DNA of 64,000 nucleotides. It comes from Streptococcus gallolyticus subsp. gallolyticus DSM 16831. GTDB taxonomy: Bacteria; Bacillota; Bacilli; Lactobacillales; Streptococcaceae. The stretch covers positions 1,010,001 through 1,074,000 of the forward strand of contig NZ_CP018822.1 of the NCBI RefSeq assembly GCF_002000985.1. The letters run 5' to 3'. The translations under genes and the position numbers were made by a program. The notes under the pieces were generated by a model. That model saw nothing but the letters and a program-made list of their open reading frames with translations. It had not been told where the DNA came from and searched no databases. Position 1 is the stretch's first letter, and each line of letters starts with the position of its first letter. Below, piece after piece: positions 9,538 through 18,716 of this stretch.

Positions 9538-11328
9538 TTATGAGTTGTCAGCTAAGCTTTGATTAACCCAATCAATGAAGTTGCTTGTTGAATCACCGCT
9601 GATTTCGGCTTCGGTATGTTGTTCACCCCAAACCGTTGCAAAATCAAGGTCTTTAACACCGTAATTTTCAAGGGCAAGTGCCAAATTAACCTCAGTAGTT
9701 AAAGCTGTATCGCCTTGACTAAGTCCTGTACGAATTCGCCAATAACTAGCAACATTTGAAGAATTTTCACCACCATAATAATCAGTTAGATAGTACAATG
9801 GCGTGTACATATTGATACGTGTGGTTAAATCTTTTCCTAAGCTATCTGTTTTAGCAAGGTCGGTAGTAAAGGCTTCTTCGTAATCTGTTCCTTTGACTAA
9901 ATCTCCCAAGGTTGAGTCCCAATGAACGCTGTTACCGTCACCATAGCCGAAAAGTTGATTTTCGCCTTGTGATAAATCAAGGGCATCAAAGGCACCCAGA
10001 GACTTAGTTGATGATTTCATGTATTTGACAAAATCAGCAATGCTAGAGATACTAGCAGTATTGGTATCCTCGTCATAAGTGACCCATGTTGAATCAGCGT
10101 TGAGCGCCGCAATATAATCAGCAGCTGTTTCATAAGTTCCAGATAAATCAATTGTGATTGAAGAAGATGACGTACGATTGATATCATCAACATCCTCAAT
10201 TGATGTTGTATCATCAGTAGTACCAAGATCGGTTGGGGCTTCGCCAGTCGGCATATCTCCGCCGCCTAAGCCGCCTTGAGAAGATGAGCTGGCATCATAT
10301 GGGAATGTCGTATTAGCTAAAAATGTGTTAAGTGAATCCTCAATGACTGATTTGAGATAATTGTAGTAGGAACCTGCTTGATAAATGCCGTCATCAGATT
10401 TCTTCAAGGTGAGCTTGTTGCCATCTTCATCTTGAAGTCCAAGTTTATTAATATATTTCGCAAAAGCAGTAGCTAAGCCATCTGAAATAGTTTGTTCTTC
10501 ATCGCTCAAATCAGAACGTGTCGATCCCATGTTCCATTCATAAGCTTCATTTGCGGTATCAAGGTTAGTGATTGGACACCAAGCCATAACACCAGCAACG
10601 CTGTCAGAGACACCTTCGACAGCACCGATTTCTGTAAGGTAATCGTCATACAAAGAACTATCTCCAGAAGAACCGATAATAGCAGATTGTGCACCGCCAC
10701 CAGACATTCCAAAAACAAAGATAGAATCTGTATTTCCTGAAATATTGCCTTGGTTATAACGTAAATAACGAATCGCTGCTTTAGCGTCTGTAACACCACT
10801 TGGAGCACCAGAATCACGTCCACGCAATCCTGCAGATACGTAAATCATTCCTTGTGATGTATAATCAGTAGCATCACTAGTATATTCTGTAAGTGCAGAC
10901 ATAGCTGAATAACCAGGTGTATTAATTGGAATCACGATAGGAGCCGTTTCAGAAGTATAATTTCCGACTGTTGCTGAGGTATTTATCTCACAAGTATAGG
11001 TTCCATCACCATTATCAGTCGCTGTCATGTAATCACCAGGCACAAAAATTGATAACGTTTGCTGTTCAGCGTCTGTAGGATTAGCCGCATAAGAAATGCC
11101 GATTTGATAATAAACATTATCATCAGCATTGTACTGCCATTTTGAGTTATCTACCTTATCAAGTGTCGTTGAGACTTCACCAGAAGAAAGACTAGATGTA
11201 GAAGCGGTAGTGTTTTGCGAGCTGGAGCTAGAGGTACTAGAGTTAGAACTTGACGAGCAAGCCGTTAGTAACATAGCAGAGCATAATAAAACAGCAGAGC
11301 TTGTAAAGAACCATTTTTTTCTTGGCAT
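9538..11328 (-). CDS. Tannase-like (subtype B) alpha/beta-hydrolase lipoprotein
   Basis: The precursor has 596 residues with a lipoprotein signal: basic MPRKKW, a hydrophobic stretch, and the lipobox LLTAC with Cys24. A Ser/Thr-rich spacer follows to about residue 50. The body matches what I recall of Lactobacillus plantarum tannase: GLRGR, AKAAIRYLRYNQG, the nucleophile elbow FGMSGGGAQSA, AYEWN, FDALDLSQGENQLFG, ASYWRIR with a downstream Asp (QGDTAL), and a C-terminal His in WGEQHTEAE. These give a complete putative Ser-Asp-His triad. Tannases split galloyl esters; the true substrate here could be another phenolic or acyl ester. A Gly/Ser/Thr-rich insert lies at about residues 350-395. It diverges from a Crp/Fnr regulator gene, a likely controller. 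Confidence 0.75.
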   Translation of the reverse strand: MPRKKWFFTSSAVLLCSAMLLTACSSSSNSSTSSSSSQNTTASTSSLSSGEVSTTLDKVDNSKWQYNADDNVYYQIGISYAANPTDAEQQTLSIFVPGDYMTATDNGDGTYTCEINTSATVGNYTSETAPIVIPINTPGYSAMSALTEYTSDATDYTSQGMIYVSAGLRGRDSGAPSGVTDAKAAIRYLRYNQGNISGNTDSIFVFGMSGGGAQSAIIGSSGDSSLYDDYLTEIGAVEGVSDSVAGVMAWCPITNLDTANEAYEWNMGSTRSDLSDEEQTISDGLATAFAKYINKLGLQDEDGNKLTLKKSDDGIYQAGSYYNYLKSVIEDSLNTFLANTTFPYDASSSSQGGLGGGDMPTGEAPTDLGTTDDTTSIEDVDDINRTSSSSITIDLSGTYETAADYIAALNADSTWVTYDEDTNTASISSIADFVKYMKSSTKSLGAFDALDLSQGENQLFGYGDGNSVHWDSTLGDLVKGTDYEEAFTTDLAKTDSLGKDLTTRINMYTPLYYLTDYYGGENSSNVASYWRIRTGLSQGDTALTTEVNLALALENYGVKDLDFATVWGEQHTEAEISGDSTSNFIDWVNQSLADNS

Positions 11329-11450
11329 AGTATTCTCCCTTTTTAAAAATTTGTCCTAAATTTTTCTTAACCAATAAATGAAAATTAGGTTATTACTTTA
11401 TCTCAAATTATCTCTATGGTACACTAAAGAAAACGCTGTTACCATAACAA

Positions 11451-12122
11451 ATGTTAAGTAGTGAGGTGATAAGAATTAGTAAAGAAAAGATTTTACAAGA
11501 ATTTTATGCCTTAGGCACACGATTTGAAGTGCCTAAAAATGCTTTGATTAATACAACGGTTTGCCAAGAAAAGATAACCCATGTTTATTTGCTAGAATCA
11601 GGAATTGTTTCTTTGAGTTCTATAACGCCTCAAGGACAAACGATTATTTACCAATATTTTTCACAGCCTGGTTTTTTAAATATCGTTCCATTATTAACAC
11701 GATTTTATCTAGGGTATGAAAATGACATGACGGTTGATTTGACAGCAAAGACTGCCTGTGTCATTTATCGATTGACTGTTGAGACTTTCATGGCAAAATT
11801 AGCAGAGCCGTTGGTGAAAGACCTTATCATTCAAACGGTTTTAGCAGATTATGTGACTGTTATGGAGAAAATTCGTGATAGTGGTGAGGATTCTACAAAG
11901 GTTAATTTGTACCGTTTTATCACACAGCATGCGAGCCAAGATGAAACTGGAGCTTATATATTAGACGACTTTTTTACTTACACAGAAATCGGTAATTATT
12001 TGCAAGTTCACGAAGTGACTATAGCTCGCTTGATGAGTGAATTAAAAAGAGAAAATATCATTGCAAAACAAGGTAAAACACTCTGTATTATAGATATGAA
12101 CGCCTTAGAACGGCTGAAATGA
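11451..12122 (+). CDS. Crp/Fnr family transcriptional regulator
   Basis: From 11451 the frame encodes 223 residues. An N-terminal cyclic-nucleotide-binding-like beta-roll (about residues 10-120, e.g. TFEVPKNALI-type strand and YLLESGIVSLSS) precedes a C-terminal winged helix-turn-helix (YTEIGNYLQVHEVTIARLMSELKRENII). No Fnr-type cysteine cluster is present, and the cAMP-binding residues are not recognisable. The start is uncertain. The ATG at 11451 has no Shine-Dalgarno, whereas GAGGTGAT (11463-11470) lies correctly for an in-frame ATT at 11475, which would give MSKEKILQEFY. It diverges from the tannase-like lipoprotein, suggesting local regulation of that gene. Confidence 0.85.
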   Translation: MLSSEVIRISKEKILQEFYALGTRFEVPKNALINTTVCQEKITHVYLLESGIVSLSSITPQGQTIIYQYFSQPGFLNIVPLLTRFYLGYENDMTVDLTAKTACVIYRLTVETFMAKLAEPLVKDLIIQTVLADYVTVMEKIRDSGEDSTKVNLYRFITQHASQDETGAYILDDFFTYTEIGNYLQVHEVTIARLMSELKRENIIAKQGKTLCIIDMNALERLK

Positions 12123-12123
12123 G

Positions 12124-12135
12124 GTGTGTACACAC
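12124..12135. repeat. Perfect 12-bp palindrome next to the terminator
   Basis: GTGTGTACACAC directly follows the stop codon of the Crp/Fnr gene. It could be a small operator or chance; no other copy was noticed in the window. Confidence 0.4.
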
Positions 12136-12165
12136 AAAAGATGCTGAAATACTCAGCATCTTTTT
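12136..12165. terminator. Terminator between the Crp/Fnr gene and mnmE
   Basis: GATGCTGA and TCAGCATC form an 8-bp stem with a 5-nt loop, preceded by AAAA and followed by TTTTT. It can therefore act for both convergent genes. Confidence 0.85.
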
Positions 12166-12185
12166 GTATTATTTATAAGGGAAGA

Positions 12186-13559
12186 TTATTTCCCCAGACA
12201 GAATTGGCTAAAGAGTTTTGTGATTAATTCATCAGGTGCTGCATCACCTGTGATTTCACCGAGAATTTCCCAGCAACGTGTTAAATCAATTTGAAGAAGA
12301 TCAACAGGCATTCCTAGTTCAAGCCCTTCATTGACGGCTTGCAAACTTTGCACCGCTTTTTCAATCAATGAAATATGGCGAGCATTTGAAAGATAAGTTG
12401 CATCTTTTTCAACAATACCAGCATTATCGAAGAAAAGTTGGTTAATACGTTCTTCAATCACGTCGATATTTTGATTTTTAAGAACGGAAATGCGAATGAC
12501 ATCATCTGGCAACTGGTCAGCTTCGATTTTTTCTGGTAAATCCGTTTTATTAAGAAGAATAATGCGGTTACTATCTTTGCTAAGTTCCAAGAGTGCACGG
12601 TCTTGGTCAGTCAAAGGTTCAGAACTATTGAGCACAAGAAGAACAAGGTCAGCTTCCTCAAGGGCTTTTTTCGAACGTTCCACACCGATTTTTTCAACCA
12701 CATCATCTGTTTCGCGGATACCAGCTGTATCAACCAGTTTCAAAGGCACACCTTTGATATTGACATATTCTTCAATCACATCACGGGTTGTTCCCTCAAT
12801 GTCAGTAACGATAGCCTTATCTTCGCGTAACAGATTGTTAAGCAAACTTGATTTACCAACATTTGGACGACCGATGATAGCAGTAGATAAGCCTTCGCGC
12901 AGAATTTTGCCACGTTTTGCAGTACGTAATAGATTTTCCAAAAGTTTTTGGAATTCTTGTGTTTTTTCGCGAATCAAAGCCGTCGTCATTTCTTCCACGT
13001 CATCATATTCAGGGTAGTCGATATTGACCTCGACTTGAGCTAAGGTATTTAGAATTTCTTGGCGCGTGTCATTGATTAATTGTGACAATGACCCATCAAG
13101 TTGTTTTACCGCAATATTCATGGCTTTGTCTGTTTTCGCACGGATAATATCCATAACGGCTTCCGCTTGTGTCAAGTCAACACGACCATTCAAGAAAGCA
13201 CGTTTGGTAAATTCACCAGGTTCAGCAAGACGAGCCCCTTGGCGCAAGACAAGTTGCAAAATTTCATTTGTCACGGCAACACCACCGTGCGTATTAATCT
13301 CCACGACATTCTCGCAGGTAAAGGTTTTTGGCGCAAGCATCACAGACACCATAACCTCATCAAGCACTTCATCAGTATTAGGGTCAACAATGTGACCGTA
13401 ATTAATCGTATGTGAAGCAACCTTGTTAAGGTCTTTACCACGATAGACTTTTTGTGCAATAGCTAGTGCTTCCGTACCAGAAAGTCTTACAATCCCGATT
13501 GCACCCTCACCAAGCGGTGTAGAAATCGCAGCAATCGTATCAAATTCATTTGTAATCAT
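12186..13559 (-). CDS. mnmE: tRNA uridine-5-carboxymethylaminomethyl(34) synthesis GTPase MnmE
   Basis: MnmE works with MnmG to install the cmnm5 group on wobble uridine 34 of certain tRNAs, using methylene-tetrahydrofolate and GTP. The 457 residues show the N-terminal folate-binding domain ([22 protein letters not shown]), a helical domain, and the inserted G domain near residue 220. The G domain carries [11 protein letters not shown] (G1), DIEGTTRD (G2), DTAGIRE (G3) and LNKTDL (G4). The C-terminal catalytic cysteine motif is CLGK. The start has AGGAAG upstream. It stands alone between two terminators or promoter regions. Confidence 0.97.
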   Translation of the reverse strand: MITNEFDTIAAISTPLGEGAIGIVRLSGTEALAIAQKVYRGKDLNKVASHTINYGHIVDPNTDEVLDEVMVSVMLAPKTFTCENVVEINTHGGVAVTNEILQLVLRQGARLAEPGEFTKRAFLNGRVDLTQAEAVMDIIRAKTDKAMNIAVKQLDGSLSQLINDTRQEILNTLAQVEVNIDYPEYDDVEEMTTALIREKTQEFQKLLENLLRTAKRGKILREGLSTAIIGRPNVGKSSLLNNLLREDKAIVTDIEGTTRDVIEEYVNIKGVPLKLVDTAGIRETDDVVEKIGVERSKKALEEADLVLLVLNSSEPLTDQDRALLELSKDSNRIILLNKTDLPEKIEADQLPDDVIRISVLKNQNIDVIEERINQLFFDNAGIVEKDATYLSNARHISLIEKAVQSLQAVNEGLELGMPVDLLQIDLTRCWEILGEITGDAAPDELITKLFSQFCLGK

Positions 13560-13753
13560 TACTATTCTTCCTATCTATATGTCAAAGTTATTCTTTGAAA
13601 ATAATCTTAGTTAATTGTAACGCAAAACATTTTTTCTAGCAATAGACGAGTGCCATTGCAATAATTTCTGATAAAATCAGCTAAAGAATTTACCAAAAAC
13701 ACTAAAACAATTAAGTCCGATTAAAATCATTGTGGCAAAAACACCCTAAATCA

Positions 13754-13762
13754 TGATATAAT
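13754..13762 (+). promoter_or_regulatory. Extended -10 promoter of rpiA
   Basis: TGATATAAT is a perfect -10 box with TGn. It leaves a leader of about 48 nt to the rpiA ATG, with Shine-Dalgarno GGTGAGGT. The rest of the 257-nt gap to mnmE shows nothing further. Confidence 0.7.
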
Positions 13763-13816
13763 AGTTATTTGGAAATAGGAATTATTGACAATAATACATA
13801 AAATGGTGAGGTAGCT

Positions 13817-14491
13817 ATGGAAAAACTCAAAAAAATGGCTGGTGTCACAGCCGCTCAGTACGTCAAAGATGGTATGGTTGTCGGACTTGGAACAGGCTCA
13901 ACAGCATACTTTTTTGTTGAAGAAATTGGTCGCCGCATGAAAGAAGAAGGACTCAAAGTTGTCGGCGTAACAACTTCAAGCCAAACAACTGCACAAGCAG
14001 AAGGGCTTGGGATTCCTTTGAAAGCTGTTGATGATATTGATGTTATCGATGTTACCGTTGACGGTGCAGATGAAGTTGACACTAACTTCAACGGTATCAA
14101 AGGCGGTGGTGGCGCCCTTCTTATGGAAAAAATCGTTGCCACACCAACCAAAGAATATATCTGGGTTGTTGACGAATCAAAAATGGTCGATAAACTCGGT
14201 GCCTTCAAATTGCCAGTCGAAGTGGTTCAATATGGTGCAGACCGTATTTTCCGTGAGTTTGAGAAAAAAGGTTACAAACCATCATATCGCATGACAAACG
14301 GCGAACGCTTTGTGACTGATATGAAAAATTATATCATCGACCTTGACCTTGGCGTTATTGAAAATCCTGTCGAACTTGGCAAAGAATTGAAAGCCATGGT
14401 CGGTGTTGTTGAACATGGTCTCTTCAACGGTATGGTCAATAAAGTTATCGTTGCAGGTAAAGACGGTGTCAACATTTTAGAAGCTAAATAA
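13817..14491 (+). CDS. rpiA: Ribose-5-phosphate isomerase A
   Basis: RpiA interconverts ribulose-5-P and ribose-5-P in the pentose phosphate pathway. The 224 residues carry the family hallmarks [17 protein letters not shown] (phosphate loop), [24 protein letters not shown] (given in parts: DGADEVD and KGGGGALL) and [10 protein letters not shown] with the active-site lysine region. It begins a salvage cluster in which DeoB delivers ribose-5-P from ribose-1-P, so RpiA connects nucleoside breakdown to central metabolism. The start has GGTGAGGT 7 nt upstream. A 163-nt gap with a hairpin separates it from deoB. Confidence 0.97.
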   Translation: MEKLKKMAGVTAAQYVKDGMVVGLGTGSTAYFFVEEIGRRMKEEGLKVVGVTTSSQTTAQAEGLGIPLKAVDDIDVIDVTVDGADEVDTNFNGIKGGGGALLMEKIVATPTKEYIWVVDESKMVDKLGAFKLPVEVVQYGADRIFREFEKKGYKPSYRMTNGERFVTDMKNYIIDLDLGVIENPVELGKELKAMVGVVEHGLFNGMVNKVIVAGKDGVNILEAK

Positions 14492-14500
14492 TGATTTCAG

Positions 14501-14545
14501 CAGGAGGAAATTAACAGTTACCATAACTGAATCTTCTCCTGTTTA
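14501..14545 (+). terminator. Imperfect hairpin after rpiA, weak terminator
   Basis: CAGGAG (14501-14506) pairs with CTCCTG (14536-14541), and CAGTTA (14515-14520) with TAACTG (14524-14529). The tail GTTTACTATGTT is only moderately T-rich, so partial read-through into deoB is likely. Confidence 0.5.
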
Positions 14546-14618
14546 CTATGTTATATTGATTAATTATTATTTCTAATCACTTGACTTATTAGGATATTAA
14601 GAGATTAGGAGGTTTTGG

Positions 14619-14645
14619 GTGCCAACCGTAACCACCCTAGATTAG
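14619..14645 (+). CDS. Possible 8-residue leader ORF in front of deoB
   Basis: A GTG codon at 14619 has a consensus Shine-Dalgarno AGGAGG (14607-14612) at 6-nt spacing and opens the frame MPTVTTLD, ending in TAG at 14643-14645. The stop sits on the ribosome-binding region of deoB (ATG 14655). GGGTG (14617-14621) can pair with CACCC (14633-14637), so translation of the mini-ORF would open a hairpin before deoB. This is a hypothesis from layout; eight codons carry no coding statistics. Confidence 0.35.
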   Translation: MPTVTTLD

Positions 14646-14654
14646 GAAAAAATT

Positions 14655-15866
14655 ATGTCAACATTTAATCGTATTCACCTTGTAGTTTTAGATTCTGTCG
14701 GAATTGGTGCAGCACCAGATGCTAACAATTTTGTCAATGCTGGTGTGCCAGACGGTGCTTCAGATACCCTTGGTCATATTTCAAAAACAGTCGGATTAAC
14801 TGTTCCAAATATGGCGAAAATTGGTCTTGGAAATATTCCTCGTGAAACACCTCTAAAAACAGTACCAGCAGAAGCGCAACCAAGTGGCTATGCGACAAAA
14901 TTAGAAGAAGTATCACGTGGAAAAGATACCATGACAGGTCACTGGGAAATTATGGGGCTTAACATTACAGAGCCTTTTGATACTTTCTTTGAAGGATTCC
15001 CAGAAGAAATTTTAACAAAAATCGAAGAGTTTTCAGGGCGTAAAATCATTCGTGAAGCCAACAAACCTTATTCAGGAACACAAGTTATCGCTGACTTTGG
15101 TGAACGTCAAATGAAGACAGGTGAATTGATTGTTTACACTTCAGCTGACCCAGTACTTCAAATCGCAGCACACGAAGATATTATTCCACTTGACGAACTT
15201 TATAAAATCTGTGAATTTGCTCGTTCTATTACATTAGAACGTCCAAGTTTGCTTGGTCGAATCATTGCTCGTCCATATGTTGGTGAACCTGGTAATTTCA
15301 CACGTACAGCTAACCGTCGTGACTATGCTTTATCACCATTTGCACCAACAGTGCTTAATAAATTAGCTGACGCAGGTATTCCGACGTACGGTGTCGGAAA
15401 AATCAATGATATTTTCAATGGTTCAGGTATTACAAACGACATGGGGCACAATAAATCAAATATGCACGGTGTTGATACCTTGATTAAGACCTTGCAATTG
15501 CCAGAATTTACAAAAGGATTATCATTTACAAACCTTGTTGATTTTGATGCCATGTATGGTCACCGTCGTAATGCCGCAGGTTACCGTGATTGTCTAGAAG
15601 AATTTGACAATCGTTTGCCTGAAATCATGGAAAATATGAAATCAGATGACCTTCTTTTAATCACAGCAGACCACGGTAATGACCCAACTTACACAGGAAC
15701 AGACCACACACGTGAATACATTCCATTATTGGCTTACAGCCCATCATTTAAAGGAAATGGTGTCTTACCAGTCGGACATTTTGCTGATATTTCAGCAACA
15801 ATCGCTGAAAACTTTGGTGTTGAGACAGCCATGATTGGTCAATCTTTCCTAGAAAAATTAGTATAA
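14655..15866 (+). CDS. deoB: Phosphopentomutase
   Basis: DeoB interconverts ribose-1-P (or deoxyribose-1-P) and the 5-phosphates, using two Mn ions and a phosphothreonine. The 403 residues show the alkaline-phosphatase-superfamily N-terminal metal motif [14 protein letters not shown], the phosphorylated Thr segment [13 protein letters not shown] near residue 90, and C-terminal metal motifs [19 protein letters not shown] and [11 protein letters not shown]. It sits between rpiA and punA, exactly where its product and substrate are used. The start follows the weak GATTAGGA Shine-Dalgarno and the possible leader ORF. Confidence 0.97.
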   Translation: MSTFNRIHLVVLDSVGIGAAPDANNFVNAGVPDGASDTLGHISKTVGLTVPNMAKIGLGNIPRETPLKTVPAEAQPSGYATKLEEVSRGKDTMTGHWEIMGLNITEPFDTFFEGFPEEILTKIEEFSGRKIIREANKPYSGTQVIADFGERQMKTGELIVYTSADPVLQIAAHEDIIPLDELYKICEFARSITLERPSLLGRIIARPYVGEPGNFTRTANRRDYALSPFAPTVLNKLADAGIPTYGVGKINDIFNGSGITNDMGHNKSNMHGVDTLIKTLQLPEFTKGLSFTNLVDFDAMYGHRRNAAGYRDCLEEFDNRLPEIMENMKSDDLLLITADHGNDPTYTGTDHTREYIPLLAYSPSFKGNGVLPVGHFADISATIAENFGVETAMIGQSFLEKLV

Positions 15867-15875
15867 GAGGTGCAT

Positions 15876-16688
15876 ATGACAACAATTATTGAAAAAATTG
15901 AAGAAGCTCGTCAGTTCCTGGTATCACAAAGTTGTGACGCTCCTGAATTTGGCTTGATTTTAGGGTCAGGTCTTGGCGAACTTGCCGAAGAAATTGAAAA
16001 TGCTGTTGTAATTCCCTATGAAAAAATTCCTAATTGGGGAAAATCAACAGTAGCAGGACACGCTGGACAATTGGTTTATGGTGACCTTGGTGGACACAAA
16101 GTCATTGCTCTTCAAGGACGTTTTCATTTTTACGAAGGAAATCCAATGGAATTAGTGACTTTCCCAGTTCGTGTCATGAAAGCTCTTGGTTGTAAAGGAC
16201 TTATTGTGACAAATGCAGCTGGCGGAATTGGCTTTGGTCCAGGAACATTAATGGCAATTTCAGACCATATTAATATGACAGGGCAAAACCCATTGATTGG
16301 TGCGAATCTTGATGACTTTGGACCACGTTTCCCAGATATGTCAGATGCTTATACGGCTGAGTATCGTGATACTGCTCACAAAGTCGCTGAAAAAATCGGT
16401 ATCAAACTTGATGAAGGTATTTATCTTGGGGTTTCTGGACCATGTTACGAAACACCTGCCGAAATTCGTGCCTTCCAAACTCTTGGAGCTGATGCGGTTG
16501 GTATGTCAACAGTTCCAGAAGTCATCGTTGCTGCTCATTCAGGTTTGAAAGTTTTAGGAATTTCAGCCATCACAAACCATGCCGCAGGTTTCCAAAGTTC
16601 ACTTAATCATGAAGAAGTTGTTGCTGTTACACAACAAATCAAAGAGGACTTCAAAACCCTAGTTAAGGCTGTTTTGGCAGAATTGTAA
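15876..16688 (+). CDS. punA: Purine-nucleoside phosphorylase (PunA, trimeric type)
   Basis: PunA phosphorolyses inosine and guanosine (and deoxy forms) to base plus pentose-1-phosphate, the substrate of DeoB just upstream. The 270 residues contain the trimeric PNP features GLILGSGLGELAEE, the phosphate-site region AGHAGQLVYG, GRFHFYEG, TNAAGGI and the purine-site segment SGPCYETPAEIR. I start at 15876, 6 nt after AGAGGT, rather than at the in-frame GTG of 15870, which overlaps that Shine-Dalgarno. The gap to deoB is 9 nt, so they share a transcript. Confidence 0.95.
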   Translation: MTTIIEKIEEARQFLVSQSCDAPEFGLILGSGLGELAEEIENAVVIPYEKIPNWGKSTVAGHAGQLVYGDLGGHKVIALQGRFHFYEGNPMELVTFPVRVMKALGCKGLIVTNAAGGIGFGPGTLMAISDHINMTGQNPLIGANLDDFGPRFPDMSDAYTAEYRDTAHKVAEKIGIKLDEGIYLGVSGPCYETPAEIRAFQTLGADAVGMSTVPEVIVAAHSGLKVLGISAITNHAAGFQSSLNHEEVVAVTQQIKEDFKTLVKAVLAEL

Positions 16689-16738
16689 GTCAATATTAAA
16701 ACTTGGTATTATCATACTAAATCAGAAAGAGATGTGTT

Positions 16739-17443
16739 ATGCGAATTCATTTTATTGTTCACGAAGCTTTTGAAGCACCAGGTGCTTACTATGATTGGGC
16801 TATTAAACGTGGTCATGATGTGACAATAACAAAACTTTACCAAGGCGAAAAATTGCCAAAAGACAGTTCTGGTATTGACCTACTAATTGTTATGGGTGGA
16901 CCACAAAGCCCACGAACAACAGTAGTAGAATGTCCTCATTTTGATGCACAAGCTGAAATCTCGCTTATCAAAGAAGCTATTTCACAAGATAAACGAGTTC
17001 TTGGTATTTGTTTAGGAGCTCAATTGCTAGGTGAAGCCTACGGAGCATCTGTTGAAAGAAGCCCAGAAAAAGAAATTGGAAATTATCCAATCACATTAAC
17101 AGAAGCTGGTTTAGCAAATTGTAATCTTTCGCATATTGGAACATCTACAACTGTTGGGCACTGGCATGGCGATATGCCTGGTTTGACACCACAAGCCAAA
17201 ATTCTTGCAATTAGTCAAGGTTGCCCACGACAAATTGTCAAATACAGTGATAAACACTATGCTTTCCAATGCCATTTAGAGTTTTCAAAACCATTGATTG
17301 AAGCACTTTTGGCAGAAGAAGTTGATTATGATGAACAAGTTAAGACACACTCATACCTTCAAGCAGCAAATGAAATGCTAGCTTATGATTATTCAGAAAT
17401 GAATCATATTTTAGAGCAATTTTTAGATGCTTTCACAAAATAA
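16739..17443 (+). CDS. Class I glutamine amidotransferase-like protein (GMP-synthase-like)
   Basis: The protein has 234 residues and a single GATase1 domain. The nucleophile elbow GICLGAQLLGEAYGA holds Cys near residue 88, and CHLEFSKP near residue 178 holds the triad His (the following Glu completes it). DLLIVMGGPQSP is the oxyanion segment. Such stand-alone GATases often transfer or release glutamine nitrogen, but some are gamma-glutamyl hydrolases; the substrate is unknown. Its placement among purine salvage genes suggests nucleotide or amine metabolism. It overlaps the following ClC gene by 17 nt. Confidence 0.88.
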   Translation: MRIHFIVHEAFEAPGAYYDWAIKRGHDVTITKLYQGEKLPKDSSGIDLLIVMGGPQSPRTTVVECPHFDAQAEISLIKEAISQDKRVLGICLGAQLLGEAYGASVERSPEKEIGNYPITLTEAGLANCNLSHIGTSTTVGHWHGDMPGLTPQAKILAISQGCPRQIVKYSDKHYAFQCHLEFSKPLIEALLAEEVDYDEQVKTHSYLQAANEMLAYDYSEMNHILEQFLDAFTK

Positions 17444-18716
17444 AAGATTTAACTCTAAAACTTACTGCTTACGCTTTAGTGCTACCCTCCTTTTGACTAG
17501 TCTAGTAGCAGGAGTAGGCGGTATTTTACTTCATGACTTATTAGAATTGGTTGAATGGACGATTTTTGGTCATGGGGAAAGTACAGGCGCGCAACCTGTC
17601 ACAAACCTACAATTTATTATCATCTTATTAGCTGGTATTATTTCAGCGTTTATTTGGTTTGTTTTACAAGATAAAAATCGTCAAATCATTTCAATCAAAT
17701 CACAGCTAAAAGCTACTGATGACAGCAAACGTCCGATACTTTGGATACACTTGATACATATTTTTCTTCAAGTGGCTTCAGTCGGAGCTGGTTCACCTAT
17801 TGGTAAAGAAGGTGCGCCACGAGAACTGGGAGCTTTAGGGGCAGGTCGTATTTCTGACCGAATGACATTGACCTTAAAAGACCGAAGGCTTGCTATTGTT
17901 TGTGGGGCATCAGCAGGGTTGGCAGCTGTTTATCAAGTACCGATTGCCAGTATCTTTTTTGCTTTTGAAACACTTGGATTAGGGCTGTCATTTTTGAACC
18001 TTATTTCAGTTTCAGGCACCGCGATTCTAGCTAGTCTTATTGCGGGAACGGTTATTTCAGATACACCACTTTATCATTCAGGGCAAGTCGTGCTCGATGC
18101 TAAAACATGTGGTCTTACAATCCTTCTAGCCATCCTTATCACCCCCTTAGCGCAGCTATTTCGCTACCTCACCCAAAAGGCTCAAGCCAGCAAAGTGACA
18201 ACTAAAAGCATTTTGTGGAAACTTCCCTTAACTTTTTTGCTTCTCGCAAGCTGTTCTCTTTATTTTCCAGAGATTTTGGGAAATGGCGGAGCTTTGGCAC
18301 AAGCTGTTTTTGATGGGATGGGTGTGTGGTATGCTTTAGCTTGTGTGGTTATTAAAGCCGTACTTGTTTTGCTGACGCTGAAAAATGGTGCCTACGGAGG
18401 CACTCTGACACCGTCATTTTCAATAGGCGCTGTCCTAGGATTCTTGGTAGCAGTGCTGTGTCAATTGGTAGTCCCAGAATTATCACTAACTTCAGCTATG
18501 TTAATTGGCTCAAGTATCTTTTTAGCCATTACCATGAACGCTCCGTTAACAGCTGTTGGTTTGGTTGTGTCGTTTACGGGACAATCTCTCAAAGCTCTTC
18601 CAATTTTGCTTCTTGCAGTCATCGTAGCCTTTGCTACAAAAACTATTATTGAACACATTGAAAGGAAATATTATGTCAATCCATATCGAAGCCAAACAAG
18701 GCGAAATCGCAGATAA
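17427..18716 (+). CDS. ClC-family chloride channel/antiporter
   Basis: This integral membrane protein has 429 residues. The ClC signature segments are [15 protein letters not shown] (gating/selectivity region; GxxxGKEGP-like), [10 protein letters not shown], and [15 protein letters not shown] near residue 325. No C-terminal CBS domains are present. ClC proteins exchange Cl- (or F-) for protons, or conduct chloride; a fluoride-type assignment is not supported by the motifs visible. The GKEGA glutamate suggests an H+-coupled transporter. It overlaps the upstream GATase gene by 17 nt, and its 3' end overlaps deoD by 44 nt in another frame, so all three are probably co-translated. Confidence 0.9.
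   Translation: MLSQNKRFNSKTYCLRFSATLLLTSLVAGVGGILLHDLLELVEWTIFGHGESTGAQPVTNLQFIIILLAGIISAFIWFVLQDKNRQIISIKSQLKATDDSKRPILWIHLIHIFLQVASVGAGSPIGKEGAPRELGALGAGRISDRMTLTLKDRRLAIVCGASAGLAAVYQVPIASIFFAFETLGLGLSFLNLISVSGTAILASLIAGTVISDTPLYHSGQVVLDAKTCGLTILLAILITPLAQLFRYLTQKAQASKVTTKSILWKLPLTFLLLASCSLYFPEILGNGGALAQAVFDGMGVWYALACVVIKAVLVLLTLKNGAYGGTLTPSFSIGAVLGFLVAVLCQLVVPELSLTSAMLIGSSIFLAITMNAPLTAVGLVVSFTGQSLKALPILLLAVIVAFATKTIIEHIERKYYVNPYRSQTRRNRR

Noticed and set aside
13101-13415. Plus-strand frames over mnmE
   Set aside because: They are shadows of the minus-strand mnmE coding sequence with no start signals.
14585-14654. Purine or other known riboswitch upstream of deoB
   Set aside because: The conserved junction sequences of the purine and preQ1 riboswitches are absent; only a short hairpin and the possible leader ORF are present.
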